64,000 nt of DNA from positions 278,481,679-278,545,678 of the forward strand of contig NC_079147.1 in assembly GCF_945859685.1 (NCBI RefSeq). The letters run 5' to 3'. The translations under genes were made by a program, and so were the position numbers. Under the pieces are notes generated by a model. The model made no database searches. It saw nothing but the letters and a program-made list of their open reading frames with translations, and was not told the origin of the DNA. Source of the DNA: Eupeodes corollae. Taxonomy: Eukaryota; Arthropoda; Insecta; Diptera; Syrphidae. Shown one piece after another: positions 46,395 to 57,808 of the stretch. The stretch's first letter is position 1; each line of letters begins with the position of its first letter.

Positions 46395-47521
46395 CTTTTT
46401 TTTATAATACGCTCACACTCAAGGGGAAATTACTACACTAATGAATTCGTGAATAATGCAAGGACTGGGAAAGATAGAGTGTATTAAGGCTTTGCACATT
46501 CGTGCAGTACGGCTAAGGAATGAATCTCTGTATTTGCAGTACGACCGAAGTTAAGTTCGAGGTAATACTGATAAGCATTCCCAGACGAGCGAGTATTACG
46601 GTTGAACTATTTAAAAGGAGGAATACTGCTGGCTACTTCTTTAGAGCATAAACCATTAAAATAACGGTAAAAAAAGGTTAGACAAAAAACCTTACGTCGA
46701 TGTTCAAGCGAATAAAGAAACTTATGATGATATTATCACCAATCAATTTAAATGCTCTACAATTAATACTATTCAAGAGACTTAAGTAAGTTGCAGGAGA
46801 ACCAACCCAGAGATGGAAGTAGTACTCAAGTATTGGACTTACATATATAAGTCTTGTAGACATCAGACAGATCAGAAGGGGTGAACAATTTCTTGCATCG
46901 CCTAAGGAAACCAAAAAACCTTGCGGTGGTTGGTGATACTCATACCGAGAATTATGAGATATTTAGTCTCATTGATGCATGTACATTGTAAATACAATCA
47001 ATGGATAATGGCAAGGGGGGTGTACCTCACTTTAGCGATACAAGTTTTTTGGGCTTACAGCATTTTATTCCCCATTACACAATGATGTTTGAATCGGAAT
47101 TAAATGAGCTCATCATATTTTGTTCTTGCAGTTCCACATCCAAAAAAGAAGATGTGATTCTAAAAACAGGTATGAAAAGCTAAGAATACTACCGTCGTCA
47201 GCGAAACAATGTATTGGATTAGAAGCTGCAGACAGGAGATCATTAATAAAAATGGAAAAGAGTGCAGGAGATAGAACAGAGCCCTGGGGCACACCAGCAC
47301 TTGTTTAGTGGTTTTCAAACTTGAACCCATCCAATACCACTTGTATTGAATAATGCGCAAGGTAATTACTTATCCAATGAAAGATTCATGAAAGCCGAAA
47401 TCAGGCATGTTGCACAAGAGATCCCGATTTCGAACCTTTTTTTTTTTTTTTTTTTTTTTATAATAAACACACACTCAAGGGGATATTACTACCCTTATTA
47501 TGCAGATGCACAGTGTGAGCA

Positions 47522-48250
47522 CTAGGAAGAGGAGAGAGGGTTTAAAAGGAGATGTCGGTGCACATTGGTTTTGAATTCCTGAATATTGCAATGACTAGGA
47601 AAGACAGAGTGTGGTAAGGCATTCCACATTCGCGTAGTACGGCTAAAGAACGAATCTCTGTATTTGACAGTACGACCGAAGTTGGGCTCGAGGGTATACT
47701 GATGAGCATTCCTAGAAGCGCGAGTATTACGGTTGAACTGTTTAAGGGGAGGAATGCAACTGGCTATTTCACTAGAGCATAAGCCGTTAAAATAACGGTA
47801 AAAAAGGGTCAGACAAGAGACCTTGAGACGATGTTCAAGCGAAGTAAATGAACTTATGATGGTATTATCACCTATCAATTTAAATGCTCTACGTTCAATA
47901 CTATCCAAGAGGCTTAAGTAAGTTGCAGGAGCACCAGCCCAGAGATGGGAGTTATACTCAAGCTTTGGACGTATGTAAGTCTTGTAGATAACAGCCAGAT
48001 CAGACGGTGTGAAATATTTCTTGCATCGCCTAAGAAAACCCAAACACCTTGCGGCATTTTTGGCGACATCGCGTATGTGATCATTCCATAAGAGGTGGTT
48101 GGTGACACACATACCGAGAATATCGAGGTGTTCAGTCTCATTGATGCAAGTGCCATCCATGGATAATGGCAATGGGGGTATATCTCGCTTTAACGATACA
48201 AGACAGCATTGGGTTTTCGAAGCATTAAATTCCACGCGGTTTTTTAATCC
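47522..48250 (-). CDS. C-terminal part of the same ORF, after an in-frame TAG
   Basis: It continues in the same frame as the upstream ORF. It encodes the end of the RT (RVEFNASKTQCCLVSL, then a LDILGMCVTN strand equivalent to the usual YLG block) and a C-terminal domain with RCLGFLRRCKKYFTPSDL, KTYIRPKLEYNSHLWAGAP and RRAFKLIGD, ending FKTNVHRHLLLNP. This domain is typical of CR1/Jockey-group elements. The frame is open to its stop at 47522, which supports a recent insertion. Fragments of the same domain are at 46600-46990 and 40559-40900. Confidence 0.9.
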   Translation of the reverse strand, partial: GLKNRVEFNASKTQCCLVSLKRDIPPLPLSMDGTCINETEHLDILGMCVTNHLLWNDHIRDVAKNAARCLGFLRRCKKYFTPSDLAVIYKTYIRPKLEYNSHLWAGAPATYLSLLDSIERRAFKLIGDNTIISSFTSLEHRLKVSCLTLFYRYFNGLCSSEIASCIPPLKQFNRNTRASRNAHQYTLEPNFGRTVKYRDSFFSRTTRMWNALPHSVFPSHCNIQEFKTNVHRHLLLNPLSSS

Positions 48251-50395
48251 CTATTGAACAATGCTGTTTAGATCGGAATTTAATGAGCTTATCATATTTT
48301 GTCGTTGCAGTTCCACATCCGAAGAAGAGGGATGTGAGTCTGAAAACGAATATGAAAAGCTAAGAGTACTATCGTCAGCGAAACAATGTATTGGATTAGA
48401 TGTTACAGACAGAAGATCATTAATAAAAATGAGAAAGAGTGTTGGGGATAAAACAGAGCCCTGGGGCACACCAGCATTTAATTTATGGTTTTCAGACTTG
48501 AATCCATCCAATACTACTTGTATTGAACGATCCGAAAGGTAATTACTAATCCAATGAAGCAGGGATTCATGAAAACCGAATGCACGCATTTTCGATAAGA
48601 GAGCCTGATGCCAAACCCTATCAAATGCTTTTGAAATATCAAGTGCAATAATCTTACTTTCTCCAAAACGATGTAAAGATTTGCTCCACTGTTCGGTGAG
48701 ATGAACCATGAGATCACCAGTGGACCTATTGCTACGAAAGCCGTATTGCCGGTCATTAAGAAGCTTTCGATCTTCAAGATATTTCTTGAGCTGATAATTA
48801 ATCAGCGTTTCCATGACCTTGGAAAGAAGGGACGTAAGTGCAATCGGTCGGTAGTTAGAGGGTGAGGAAGATTCGCCTTTTTTGGGAATAGGCTGGACAA
48901 ATGCGGTTTTCCATCCGCTCGGAACGAGACCTGAGGAGTAGGACAGATGAAAAAGCTCACGCAGTGGTTTTGCCAGCGTTGAAGAACACCTCTTCAGAAC
49001 AATAGCGGGGATACCATCCGGACCAGCGGATTTATGTGTGTTTAGACCTCTTAGGACTCTTGCCACAGTACGAGTGCGAAAAAAGATTGGTCCCATAGAA
49101 TCACTAACTCGCTCAAGTATAGGCGGAGTCATAACACTCACTGGCAGCGTAGAATTGGCGGCGAACTGCCTAGCAAAGAGATTAGCTTTCTCTAAAGAGC
49201 TAACAAAAGGAGTGTCATTATCAACGAGCGTAGGAACCGAAGAAGAGGAAGAATTCCTCATGTTTTTTACAAATGACCAAAATTTTTTACTGCCTTTGGG
49301 ACATTGCAGTATTTTTTGCCGTAAATTTTGGTCATGTAAAAATTTGGTCCGTCGAATATGGGCGTTGCAGGCCTTCCTGGCTTGTTTGAACTTTTTCCGG
49401 CTTTCCTCAGTACGGTTGGCCTTATAGCAACGGAAACTAACCTCTTTGACCCTAATAACCTCTTTACAGCTCGCATCAAACCAAGCGTTTCCCTTGGGTC
49501 TGATGCTTTTAACCCTATTCGGGATAAAAGTTCTCATTCCCAGGAGAATCAAACTTGTGATCATATCAGCGCTGGCGTCAACGTCACTATCGAGGAAGCA
49601 TAGTGACCAGTTAAAGATCCTGAAGTAATTATTGAGACCGTCCCAGTTGGCTTTCTCGTATTGCCAAACGGTTCTCTTAGGAGCTCTTTCTTTAACTGGA
49701 TTTTTGCACGAGAAATTTGCTGATATAACACAATGGTCAGATGTGCCTAGAGGAGATAGAACACTAACAGTGTACTTATCAGGGTCAGAGGTAAGAAACA
49801 AGTCAAGAGTGTTTTCTGCTCGACCTTCAACGTCCGATATTCGGGTTGGCTCGTTGACAAGCTGAGTTAGGTGGTTCAACTCAGCGAAGATTTCTGCACA
49901 CACTCCATCGGGTGTTGTCTGGCCTGAATGTTGAAGCCATGAAGAATTGTGTACATTGAAATCGCCCGTAACAACGATTTCAGTGCAAGGATAGGACGAA
50001 ACAATTCTTTGGATGGAATCAGACAAAGCATCAAATTCACAAGAAGTTGATACTCTGTCTAAATTTGGGCTTCGATAAAGGAAGCAGTAGTGAATGATTT
50101 GCTTATTCACGGATAATTTAAACCACATATAATTAAAAAAGGAATTGGTGCAAAGACCATATTGTGGTAAGAGCTGATAAGCAACATCATTCCTAATGTA
50201 TATGGCGAGGCCATGGTGGGAAAAGAATAAAGGCACCAAGCTATACCCATGAATAAAAAATTCAGCAGGACCTACTTGGGTTTCACTTAGTGCCAAAACA
50301 GCTGGCCTGTATGAAACAGTATGGCGGTATGCTAACAAAAAATTTGCCCTTAGCCCACGAATATTACAATAATCTACTCTGAATTGTCCAGTCAT
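48251..50395 (-). CDS. Endonuclease-reverse transcriptase ORF (N-terminal 714 codons)
   Basis: N-terminal EEP endonuclease: YCNIRGLRANF at residues 9-19, SETQ with catalytic Glu 38, FLYRSPN, VTGDFNVHNSSW (Asp 145), SDHCVIS (219-225). After a basic linker, the reverse transcriptase: PKKGESSSPSNYRPIALTS, YGFRSNRSTGDL, LDISKAFDRVWH (motif A from about 585), NAGVPQGSVLSPTLF (about 640-655) and CFADDSTL (motif C, FADD about 672-675). All catalytic residues are present. The frame ends at a TAG where relatives would have a tryptophan (TGG), then remains open for 242 more codons (48250-47522), so a single substitution inactivates it. It copies its own RNA at a nick in target DNA. No RNase H. Confidence 0.92.
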   Translation of the reverse strand: MTGQFRVDYCNIRGLRANFLLAYRHTVSYRPAVLALSETQVGPAEFFIHGYSLVPLFFSHHGLAIYIRNDVAYQLLPQYGLCTNSFFNYMWFKLSVNKQIIHYCFLYRSPNLDRVSTSCEFDALSDSIQRIVSSYPCTEIVVTGDFNVHNSSWLQHSGQTTPDGVCAEIFAELNHLTQLVNEPTRISDVEGRAENTLDLFLTSDPDKYTVSVLSPLGTSDHCVISANFSCKNPVKERAPKRTVWQYEKANWDGLNNYFRIFNWSLCFLDSDVDASADMITSLILLGMRTFIPNRVKSIRPKGNAWFDASCKEVIRVKEVSFRCYKANRTEESRKKFKQARKACNAHIRRTKFLHDQNLRQKILQCPKGSKKFWSFVKNMRNSSSSSVPTLVDNDTPFVSSLEKANLFARQFAANSTLPVSVMTPPILERVSDSMGPIFFRTRTVARVLRGLNTHKSAGPDGIPAIVLKRCSSTLAKPLRELFHLSYSSGLVPSGWKTAFVQPIPKKGESSSPSNYRPIALTSLLSKVMETLINYQLKKYLEDRKLLNDRQYGFRSNRSTGDLMVHLTEQWSKSLHRFGESKIIALDISKAFDRVWHQALLSKMRAFGFHESLLHWISNYLSDRSIQVVLDGFKSENHKLNAGVPQGSVLSPTLFLIFINDLLSVTSNPIHCFADDSTLSFSYSFSDSHPSSSDVELQRQNMISSLNSDLNSIVQ

Positions 50396-51220
50396 TGCAA
50401 AATAAAAAAATGTCTAAAACCAATACAGATAGAGATGAAAAATAAAATTCACTGAATTGAAACACAGAATAATTATCAATACCCTTCACTGCTAGTGTTA
50501 TGCCTTAACAGTGACGAGAACCGATCCGACCCTGTGATGCAAAACAGTAAATTCAATTCAAATAATCTGCTGAAACACAGATTAGCAAATGCACCAATTC
50601 CAATTGTAATTGATACATAAACTAGGCTGTGCAACTGTGGAAGAACCTTATCAAATGCTTTTGAAATATCAAGTGAAATAATCTTACTTTCCCCAAAACA
50701 ATGCAGCGATTTGGTCCGCTTTCCGGCCGATAAACAATGACATCACCAGTGGACTCATTGCTGTGAAAGCCATTCTGCCGGTCAATAAGCTTTCGATCTT
50801 CGATATACTTTTTGAGCTGATAATAAATCAGCGTTTCCATTGGACGTTAATGCAATATGTCTGTAATTAGAGGCAAGGAAAGATTCGCCTTTTTTGTGGA
50901 TGGGCAGGACATATGATGTTTAACATCTGCTTTTAACTAGACCTAAGAAGTAGGTTAGGTTAGGTTGGAGTGGCTGTCCAGATGTCATTGATGCACCTAG
51001 ACCTCAAGGGTCCATTGTGATACCACTAATGAGGTTCTCATGGGAGAGTAATTAACTTAAACAAACCTCTTTGTACTTTTAATAAAGTTAGAGAGACATT
51101 TTGTGTCAATCGTTGCCAGTTCACTGGTATTATCAAAGAAGTATTACCGAGAAAGTTATTCCTTCTAATGTACATAGAAGGTGTTGGACTGTTTCCTCTT
51201 CCTCCTCGTTCATGCAGCTT

Positions 51221-51949
51221 CTACAGAAGACATTTGTGTAGACCCCTAGCCTCAGAGCATGTCTTCCTATGAGGCAGTGTCCTGTTATTACTCCAATTGT
51301 AGAGCTTATACTTTGTCTGCTCAGTGATATCAAGCCTTTTGACCGTTTTTAGTCTATGCCTGGCCATATTTGCTTGGTTGCAAGGCAGGTGGTACTCTGT
51401 TGACCATCTACCATTTGTTGATTCTAGAGTATATTGTTTGAGAAGAAGTGGTGTTCCTATGTCATGTTTTTGTCTAACATTAGGCAAAAGTGTTCCGTTT
51501 TTGGCGAACTCATCGGCTTTGCAATTTCCCAGAATGTCTCTGTGGCCCGGCACCAAAATGAGGTGAATATTAAACTGTTCCTTCATCTCATTCAGAGATG
51601 ATCGACAATCGTGGACTATTTGAGAGTTTGTGGAGACAGACGCGAGAGATTTAAGAGCGGCTTGGCTGTCCGAGAAGATTCGTATATCCTTGCAAGATAT
51701 AACGTTTTCCTTGAGCCAGGATAGTGTTTCTTTAATCGCTATTACTTCTGCCTGGAATGCACTACATTGATTGGGAAGTCTGTATGATAGACTGAGATTC
51801 AGTTGTTCCGAATAGATACCACTTCTAACTCCATGATCCTTCTTTGAACCGTTTGTATAGAAGTGTACAGCATCGTGTTCTAGAGGTTTCTCTTCTTTCC
51901 AGGAGAATCTTGAAGGGATGGACACATGGAAGCTTTTGCCAAATACCAT
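51221..51949 (-). pseudogene. RNase H domain of the LOA/I-like element
   Basis: The frame shows AVHFYTNGSKKD, AFQAEVIAIKETLSWL (Glu), IRIFSDSQAALKSL (Asp), LVPGHRDILGNCKADEFAK (His and final Asp). In active enzymes the first block reads TDGS; here the catalytic Asp is Asn, so this copy would be inactive. After the domain it continues with HRLKTVKRLDITEQTKYKLY and a C-terminal HCRKLG-like Cys-rich tail that is frameshifted (51333-51133 has CRSCMNEEEEETVQHLL, typical of the C-terminus). Confidence 0.88.
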
Positions 51950-52360
51950 TTTGGGGTGGTATAGTCTAAGCGATCTGGGATAGATCTGAATTTGTCTAGA
52001 ATAGTAGTATGTCCATTATTGTTACTGTTGCATGGAAAGAGGAGGCTCAAAGTTGGCTGCCACCATTTTGGAGAAGATGTCAAGAGATGTTAGGTTTAAA
52101 AGCAATTCCAGTGCTGCGGTTGGTGTTGAGCGAAGTGCTCCTGTGATGCACATACCTGCTGACCGCTGGACTTTGATGAGCTTATTTAGACTTACCATCT
52201 TGTGTAATGCGGTCCACCATACGACAACTCCATAAATGAGTATCGGACTGATTACCAAAGTGTATAGCCAGTGGGTTATTTTTGGGGAAAAGCCCCATTT
52301 TGATCCTATGGCCATTTTAGAAGTAAAAAAAGCTACAGTAGCCTTTTTTTTACTCTTTCA

Positions 52361-53191
52361 TCAATATTTGCCTTCCAATTTAGTTTTTTGTCTAAAATGA
52401 GGGCCGAAATATTTAGATTGGTCGGAAAAGCTTAATTGTATTCCTTTCATCTTGGGTGGGCTAATCTGATGAATTTTGTACCTTCTCGAAAAGAGTATTA
52501 GTTCTGTTTTATGTGGATTGACGTCCAAGCCACATTGCTTAGCCCATTTTGTTTGCCTATTTAAGGCATTTTGTAGGAGTTCCGAGAGAACTGGGGGGTG
52601 TTTCCCAGATACAAATATTGCAACGTCGTCAGCATAGGCAATCACCCTGAAACTCCCTGCTTCCAATGATGTTAGTAGGTCGTTTACTGCCATGTTCCAT
52701 AAAAGAGGCGAAAGGACTTCACCTTGGGGGGTGCCTCGATTCACCGATCTGATGGTAGTAAAACTTCTCATGCTAGAAGTTATTGTCCTGTTTTTAAGCA
52801 TGAGAGCATAGATAAGATCTATGAGTGATTTCTCTAATTGTAGCTTATCCATTGGTGTTGTGATCGTCTGGTAACTGACGTTGTTGAAAGCTCCTTCAGT
52901 ATCTAGGAACGCTACTAAGTTATATTCTTTGTATTTAAGGGAATGTTCAATAATACGTACCAGCGAGTGAAGTGCTGATTCTACTGATTTTCCCTTAGAG
53001 TAAGCATGTTGAGCTGTGGAAATGAGACATGGTTTTAAGTTGCGTCTGATGTAAATTTCAATCAAACTTTCCAAGGTTTTAAGAAGGAAAGATGATAGGC
53101 TGATTGGTCGTAGATCCTTAGGGTTAACGTGGGAGGGTTTCCCTGCTTTAGGAATGAAGACTACTTTTGCCATTCTCCAGAATGATTTCAA
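52361..53191 (-). pseudogene. Reverse transcriptase domain of the LOA/I-like element
   Basis: The 276-residue frame contains KVVFIPKAGKPSHVNPKDLR, PISLSSFLLKTLESLI, HAYSKGKSVESALHSLV, VAFLDTEGAFNNVSY (motif A; Asp present), NRGTPQGEVLSPLLWNMAVN and FRVIAYADDVAIFV (motif C). GTPQGEVLSP has Glu where relatives have Gly. The KGKSxExALHSL and LLWN segments are typical of LOA/I/R1-group elements with a C-terminal RNase H. A frameshift at about 53190 separates it from the linker, and another at about 52380 from the thumb. Confidence 0.88.
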
Positions 53192-54140
53192 ATGGTGGAA
53201 TGATCATGTCTGAGCATTTTTGTAGTTCGGCCGGAATGATTTCGTCTGGTCCTGGAGATTTATACGGATCAAAGCTGTCTATGGCCAATTTTTGCAATTT
53301 TTCCCGCGTTATTAGATAAACTAAATCGCTTGTAGAAGCTTTAGACTCTGATGTTAAGTCATTGAGTATGTTAGAGCTACTTGGAAAGTGGGTGGCTAGT
53401 AACAGATTAAGAGATTCTTTATCTGTGATAGTCCACGTGCCTGCTTCTGTCTTTAAAGCACTGGGTATTGTTGGACTTTTTGAGAGAATCTTGAATCTAC
53501 TGAAGTATTTTCTATTTTACCACAAAAGTTTGCCAAGAAGACCTCTCACTCTTCCTTAATTCTTTTTATATTGCTTTAGAGCTTGTTTGTATAAGTCCCA
53601 GTCAGAAGGAGATCTAGTGTACTAAGATCTATTGAAGAGTTTGCGACAGCTCTTTCTGAATGGTTCTAGTTCTTTACGCCACCAATGAGGTTTCTTTTTA
53701 CCCTTTAAAATGGTTGAAGGGCATGAAGTTCTCGTTAATTCATTAAAGGCTTTGGTGACCTAAGGAGTAGGATAGGTGAAAAAGCTTACGCAGTGGTTTT
53801 TCCAGCATTGAAGAACACATCTTTGGAACAATAGCTAGGACTACCGGATTTATGTGTGTTAAGATCTCTAAGGAATATTGCCTTTGTATGAGTGGGAAAA
53901 AAGATCCCATTGTATGAGTGGGAAAAAAAGATCCCCAGGCAGAGTCAAAGTCAAATAAATTAGCTTTCTCTAAAGATCTAACAAATGGAGTGTCTTTGAC
54001 ATCGAGCGTATTAATCGAAGAGGAAGGATTCCTAATGTTTCTTACGAATGACCAAAAATTAGTACTGCCTTTGGGACATTGCAGTACTTTTGTTGTTACA
54101 TTGAGAGGTTATAAAGCAACGAAATATAATTTTGTAATGG

Positions 54141-56646
54141 TTTAATGATACTTAAATAAGTGCAGCAAACGTGATAATTCTAAGAGTCAATGAGGGTGTC
54201 TTCAAAGGAATATTTGATCCTTTATAACTTTTTGCTCAATACGCCTTGGGGTGGGACACTTGCTACCAATTATAGGAAATAATAAGTTTTTCTTTTTTAG
54301 AGCTTTTAGAAACTCTCTGAACCTTTTGATTTAATTTGTGGTTGAATTTTCGGTAAAATGTGACCTTTTAAGTATTTTTACCCTTTTATAGATATTCAAA
54401 AAATAAAAATAAAATGTTTAATGGAAAATTCTAAAATCAACCTAAAATATAAAAAAAGTAATAAAACTGGTGAAATTAGTCTACACATAAAAGACACAAT
54501 ATTTAAATCGAAAGTCATGGACTTTCAAATTATGTATGGGTACGTTGCAAGAACCTTTTTTTTGTACTTAGGTATATAAAAGAGGCAAATTATAAAGCTG
54601 GGAGAAACACACATAGAAGGTGTCCATCAACACTCTTCATTCTTTCACTATAAAGGTTCCCTTTGTTTATGCGATGTCATTTTAAACATTACTTGGATAT
54701 TCCTTTAATTTTTATCCTTGGTAATGGGTATGCTAAGAAAAATAAGTGAAATAAATGTTCCTATATTCAAATACGTGGAAGGTAGATAAGTTTCATCAAC
54801 AAATTCCACCTCAACCTCCATCACTCTACATATCTATCCCTGAAAATTCTTGACTTTTTTATTTTTTCTGATGATATGATACTCTTTAATGGGTAAACTG
54901 TTTTGTCCTAAGTCACATGAAAGAGGACAACATTATCTCAAAGCTGGAAGTGAAGTTGCGTTGGTTTTTCGAATTTTCGAAATGAAAAGGAGACAGGCAA
55001 AGAGAGAGAGAAAGAAATATCTAAAAAGTCCTTACCAAATTAGATGAACAAAAAGAATGAAAAAAAATTAAAAACCCTAAGCAGATTGGGGTTTGGCGAT
55101 AAAATCCTCACCAACAAAAGCTTAGGATCCAATCCCCAGCTTGCCTTTGGAGATCCAAGTTAATGTTTTTTTCTTAACCATTTTTTAGTGTCCAAGTGAA
55201 ATGAGGCTGCACCACCCAGCACCTAGCGCCCACTCATACATATACCCAATTCCCAAATTCACCACCTATACTCGCCAGTAACGGTAACGACTGACAGTTG
55301 CAATTTTAAGGAATTCCACGTCATCTCTTTTTTTTTTCCTGTGTAAACTCTATCCTTAAAATGATTCAGATAAGGCAATGGGTGGGAATAGGGTATTCAA
55401 AAAAAAACAGGGTAACGACCTGGGAAAATTCAGATTGCATCTCCGTTCGTTGGTGGATATGAGTAAGGGTAAGGATAAGGGGAATGGGGAAATATCTATA
55501 CTATAGACAGGCAGGGTTAGTGTATGAGGCAGAAGTTTCGTCATTTGACGTATTAAGTTGTTTCCACATCTAGAGCTGAGGGATTTCGGTTAACCACTAC
55601 TGCATATGTTGGGTCCATATAAAGATACCTACATAATTGTATACAGTGTGTAAGGCTGATTCCAGGGAAAACACAGGAAGCATATAGTCTGCTATAGGGC
55701 AGCAATCCGCTTCGGTTCTCTCGACTCTCGCGTTCAGTCGTATCTCGAATAGGGTTGTCGTTCTATATAAAACGGTGTGGATTACAGCTTGGATTTGTAG
55801 CTACTATTTCAACTGAAACTATTTCATTCATTCATCCACCACACCGTGGGAATTTTTGGCCAAAGCTGAGAAGGATTTGATTAAAAATGAAAACAGTTTT
55901 ATGGTTTTTTTTTGTGTATGTTTTATTTTATTTTATTTCCACCTAGGGGATGAGAAAGATAGAGAGAGAAAGAGTAAAGATAGAGTTGGTTTTTATGGTG
56001 CATTGAGGATACAAATTCAATGGTTCTGGGGGAGCCTTTGATATAGAGGACGTATTGATTATGAATGTGGGTCAGTGGTGTTTGGGGAGGTATAGATACA
56101 GTTATCATCTTACTCCTGTATCTCTATCTATTTATTGGTTACTATCGTCGGTCGTAGGTAGAAAGATAACCTACCTGTGTATCAATGTGAGAGCAGAGAG
56201 GTGATTCAGTGAAGAGATTATACTATTAAGAGGTTTCGATCTCAAACTCTATGAATAAGTTATTTTACACTTTGCACAGGATACAAAAATGATGAACAGT
56301 TTACCGTTTCTTTTATGTCTTGTATTGCAGGATAAAATGATACGCTTAATCAAACACTATGTTTTTTTTTATTTACAATATTGATAGGGAAAATTAAGTG
56401 AGTGAGTAAAAGAATGAATTACTAAAAGAATGGTTCAAAATGTGCTTTATGTATCATATCAGTGTTGAAAAAGAGACTTAAGAGTGCAATCTGTAAAAGC
56501 TGGGAACTATCTTTAACCATAGCGGTTATTGACGTGTTTCTTCAATTTTTTTTTTAAATATTGCCACTTGAAAATTACACCCTGTATAGTTTCTTTACAA
56601 TTATTCATAGCACGAAAACGGAACAATAGAATAATAATATTGAGGT
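54141..56646. other. Unassigned sequence
   Basis: No gene or TE recognised. The stretch 55680-55860 is less AT-rich and has a TATA-like tatataaaa at 55764-55772, but no matching initiator at the expected distance and no coding region after it, so I do not call a promoter. T-rich tracts and gagaga purine runs occur near 55960. Confidence 0.4.
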
Positions 56647-56820
56647 GAATTCGGCTAATTTGAGAAAGCACTTTTCATGACAAGAATTACTCTGGGAGAA
56701 TTTGTCAATTTTTCGCAAGAGGCAGTACCCGTGAAAATATTTTAGATGGCATAAGCAGGGATGGAACCCAAGACATCTGGCATGCCAGTCTAAAACACAA
56801 ACCAATATGCCAAGGGTACG
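56647..56820 (-). mobile_element. SINE fragment (head and part of body)
   Basis: Minus-orientation match from cggctaatttgagaaagcac to the tRNA-like head (gcagggatggaacccaagac holds a decayed box B; accaatatgccaagggtac the box A end). The 3' body and tail are absent. No TSD identified. Confidence 0.85.
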
Positions 56821-56959
56821 TGCAGTTTATGAATTAGAACAACAATATTCGAGAGTACCCGAACTTACCGAATCCATCAAATTTACTTGGAGCTCGATTT
56901 TACTTTATTAATTGACTAGATTACATTCATCCCTTCCAATCCGGATGTTTGAAGTTTGA

Positions 56960-57808
56960 AGTTTGTCCGTACGTTCGTATGTCCGTACGTTCACGACGTT
57001 TTTTTCGTCGTCCATAGCTCAAGAACCAGAAGAGATATCGATTTCAAATAAATTTTGTTATACAGATAATAAAAAAGGGCTCTCAAGAAAATTGCGTGGG
57101 TGTTATTTTTTTTTTACCATAGCAGTTTGAAAAAAAGGTGGACATTTTAGTTAACCCTAAATATCTTACGAACCAAAAACGCTAAAGACTTGAATTAAAT
57201 TTTACATAATATACTGTAACGTGATATCAAAGAAGTATATTTTTTGAAAAAAATCCATTTAACGTTTTTTTTTATAAATCAAAAAAACTGATGCAAAATT
57301 TGTCAGCTCCAAAACAGTTTTGTGCAACGAAGAATAATGTTTTCGATATTTGATAAAATTTTGAGAAAAATCGAACTGGCAGTTTTTTTTATAAAAAATA
57401 AAAATCTAAAAAAACATTGCTCAAAGTTGGTAAAAATTGAATATCGATTCAAATTTCTTTTCGAAAAGTTAAAATTTAGGCTTAAAACTTGTTTTATCTT
57501 ATACAAAATAGTGTTTTTAAAATTCTGAAAAATGTACAAAAAAATAAAACTCTAAAAAAAAACAATGGTAAAAATTTACTTTCGACTCAAATAGGTTTTC
57601 AAAAACTAAAAATATTGTATTCAAACTTATTTTATTTTACAGAAAATATTGTTTTCGATATTCAGTAATTTTTATTTAAAAATCCAACAGTCTGTTTTTT
57701 CATAAAAAATAAAATCTACAAAAAATAGTACGCAAATTTGGTAAAAAAAAAGACAAATCGACAGACGGGATGGGAAGTTATCAGTGTGGGTCGCATCCCA
57801 GCCTCTTT
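56960..57808 (-). repeat. Repeat R copy
   Basis: It starts within the family at the ACGT-rich stretch (tccgtacgttcgtatgtccg), then agctcaagaaccagaagaga, taaatatcttacgaacc, subrepeats, and ends with gacgggatgggaagttatca and gtgggtcgcatcccagcctc at 57767-57805. Its interior at about 57326-57480 provides the empty site for the Helitron at 47-1454. Confidence 0.85.

Larger units (their letters stand above)
47437..50642 (-). mobile_element. Near-intact CR1/Jockey-type non-LTR element (3.2 kb)
   Basis: It is bounded by gaacctt at 47432-47438 and 50643-50649, consistent with a 7 bp TSD. The 3' end has a 23 nt poly-A (poly-T 47437-47459 on the plus strand), then a ~60 nt 3' UTR, a single long ORF (50395-47522) and a ~247 bp 5' leader. 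One in-frame stop splits the ORF. No ORF1 is visible. It is inserted into an older relative (46395-54140) in the same orientation. If the leader is a real 5' UTR, this is a full-length single-ORF element. Confidence 0.88.
50955..53756 (-). mobile_element. LOA/I-like non-LTR element with RNase H, 5'-truncated
   Basis: It is flanked by gacctaagaagtagg (50940-50954) and gacctaaggagtagg (53757-53771), a 15 bp TSD with one mismatch. On the minus strand it has an RT linker (KWQPWWRKELEPFRKSCR near 53680, DPYKSPGPDEIIPAELQK near 53230), RT (53191-52361), thumb region (52315-51960) and RNase H (51949-51221). Its 3' end is (AACCT)3 directly before the TSD. Several frameshifts. The endonuclease is missing because of 5' truncation. 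It split the old CR1/Jockey-type element. Confidence 0.88.
46395..54140 (-). mobile_element. Old CR1/Jockey-type element, split twice by nested insertions
   Basis: Three minus-strand segments belong to one element: 46395-47436, 50643-50954 and 53757-54140. In this order they match successive parts of the homologous element at 47437-50642, from the 3' end (a poly-T tract at 46395-46403, the element's poly-A) through the RT and into the linker upstream of it. The sequence joins at 47436/50643 and at 50954/53757 correspond to neighbouring positions in that homologue. It carries many substitutions and stops, and is 5'-truncated or unrecognisable beyond about 54140. A ~27 bp tandem duplication lies at 53885-53938. 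Confidence 0.85.

Noticed and set aside
48261..48542. Plus-strand frames over the CR1/Jockey-type element (48261, 49038, 49358 and others).
   Set aside because: These are antisense to the well-supported endonuclease-RT ORF.
55764..55850. TATA-like core promoter and start of a host gene.
   Set aside because: No initiator at 25-35 bp, no open frame with coding character downstream, and no splice pattern I could support.
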